From an uncultured Dorea sp. (GTDB taxonomy: Bacteria > Bacillota > Clostridia > Lachnospirales > Lachnospiraceae), in the NCBI GenBank assembly GCA_910588745.1, contig CAJURK010000048.1, positions 17,591-23,511 on the forward strand: a stretch of DNA of 5,921 nucleotides, in the 5' to 3' direction. Position 1 is the stretch's first letter, and each line of letters opens with the position of its first letter. The notes below the pieces were generated by a model. It had not been told where the DNA came from. It made no database searches and saw only the letters and a program-made list of their open reading frames with translations. The position numbers and the translations under genes are program-made. Of the stretch, positions 5,902 to 5,921 are shown piece after piece.

Positions 5902-5921
5902 AACTGATAATTGACAACTGA
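5901..5921. repeat. Start of a 14-bp tandem repeat, cut by the window end
   Basis: CAACTGATAATTGA (5901-5914) is followed directly by CAACTGA (5915-5921), one and a half copies of a 14-bp unit. The window ends before the array can be measured, so this may be chance. Confidence 0.35.

Overview
The window reads as ordinary chromosomal DNA from a Gram-positive, low-to-mid GC, anaerobic Clostridia-type bacterium, most likely a member of the Lachnospiraceae. The basis is the protein families and their wording (a DUF3656-type U32 protein, a SEDS/class B PBP pair, a DUF2953 protein), strong purine-rich Shine-Dalgarno sites, a TTG start, and dense same-strand packing. I see no phage, transposon, CRISPR, tRNA or rRNA signature. 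The genus is inference.

Layout, all on the + strand. Positions 2-1468 hold the 3' two thirds of a U32-family gene cut by the left edge. This is the DUF3656 subfamily, better thought of as an RNA-hydroxylation (RlhA-like) protein than a protease. Eight bases later, 1477-3030 encodes a SEDS-family (FtsW/RodA/SpoVE) glycan polymerase with extra N-terminal membrane segments and a long charged C-terminal tail. Overlapping that tail in the +1 frame, 2786-4405 encodes a class B penicillin-binding protein (transpeptidase) with intact S-x-x-K, S-x-N and K-T-G motifs. After 43 non-coding bases, 4449-4772 encodes a 107-residue protein I cannot assign. One base later, 4774-5895 encodes a DUF2953 membrane-anchored protein with a long charged linker. 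The last 26 bases contain a perfect hairpin and the start of a short tandem repeat.

No promoter or intrinsic terminator is visible between the genes, so all five are probably co-transcribed. The functional heart is the SEDS-PBP pair: the SEDS protein would polymerise lipid II into glycan strands and the PBP would cross-link them, at the division septum, the lateral wall or the spore cortex. The DUF2953 gene (relative of B. subtilis ytfI) suggests a sporulation or envelope neighbour beyond the right edge.

I found no clearly new system. The most unusual feature is the junction of the SEDS and PBP genes. About 245 bases are open in both frames, and this overlap contains a purine-rich tandem repeat of 36 bp (12 codons) that encodes a charged repeat in both proteins and places a TTG start candidate for the PBP in the first two units and again after the third.
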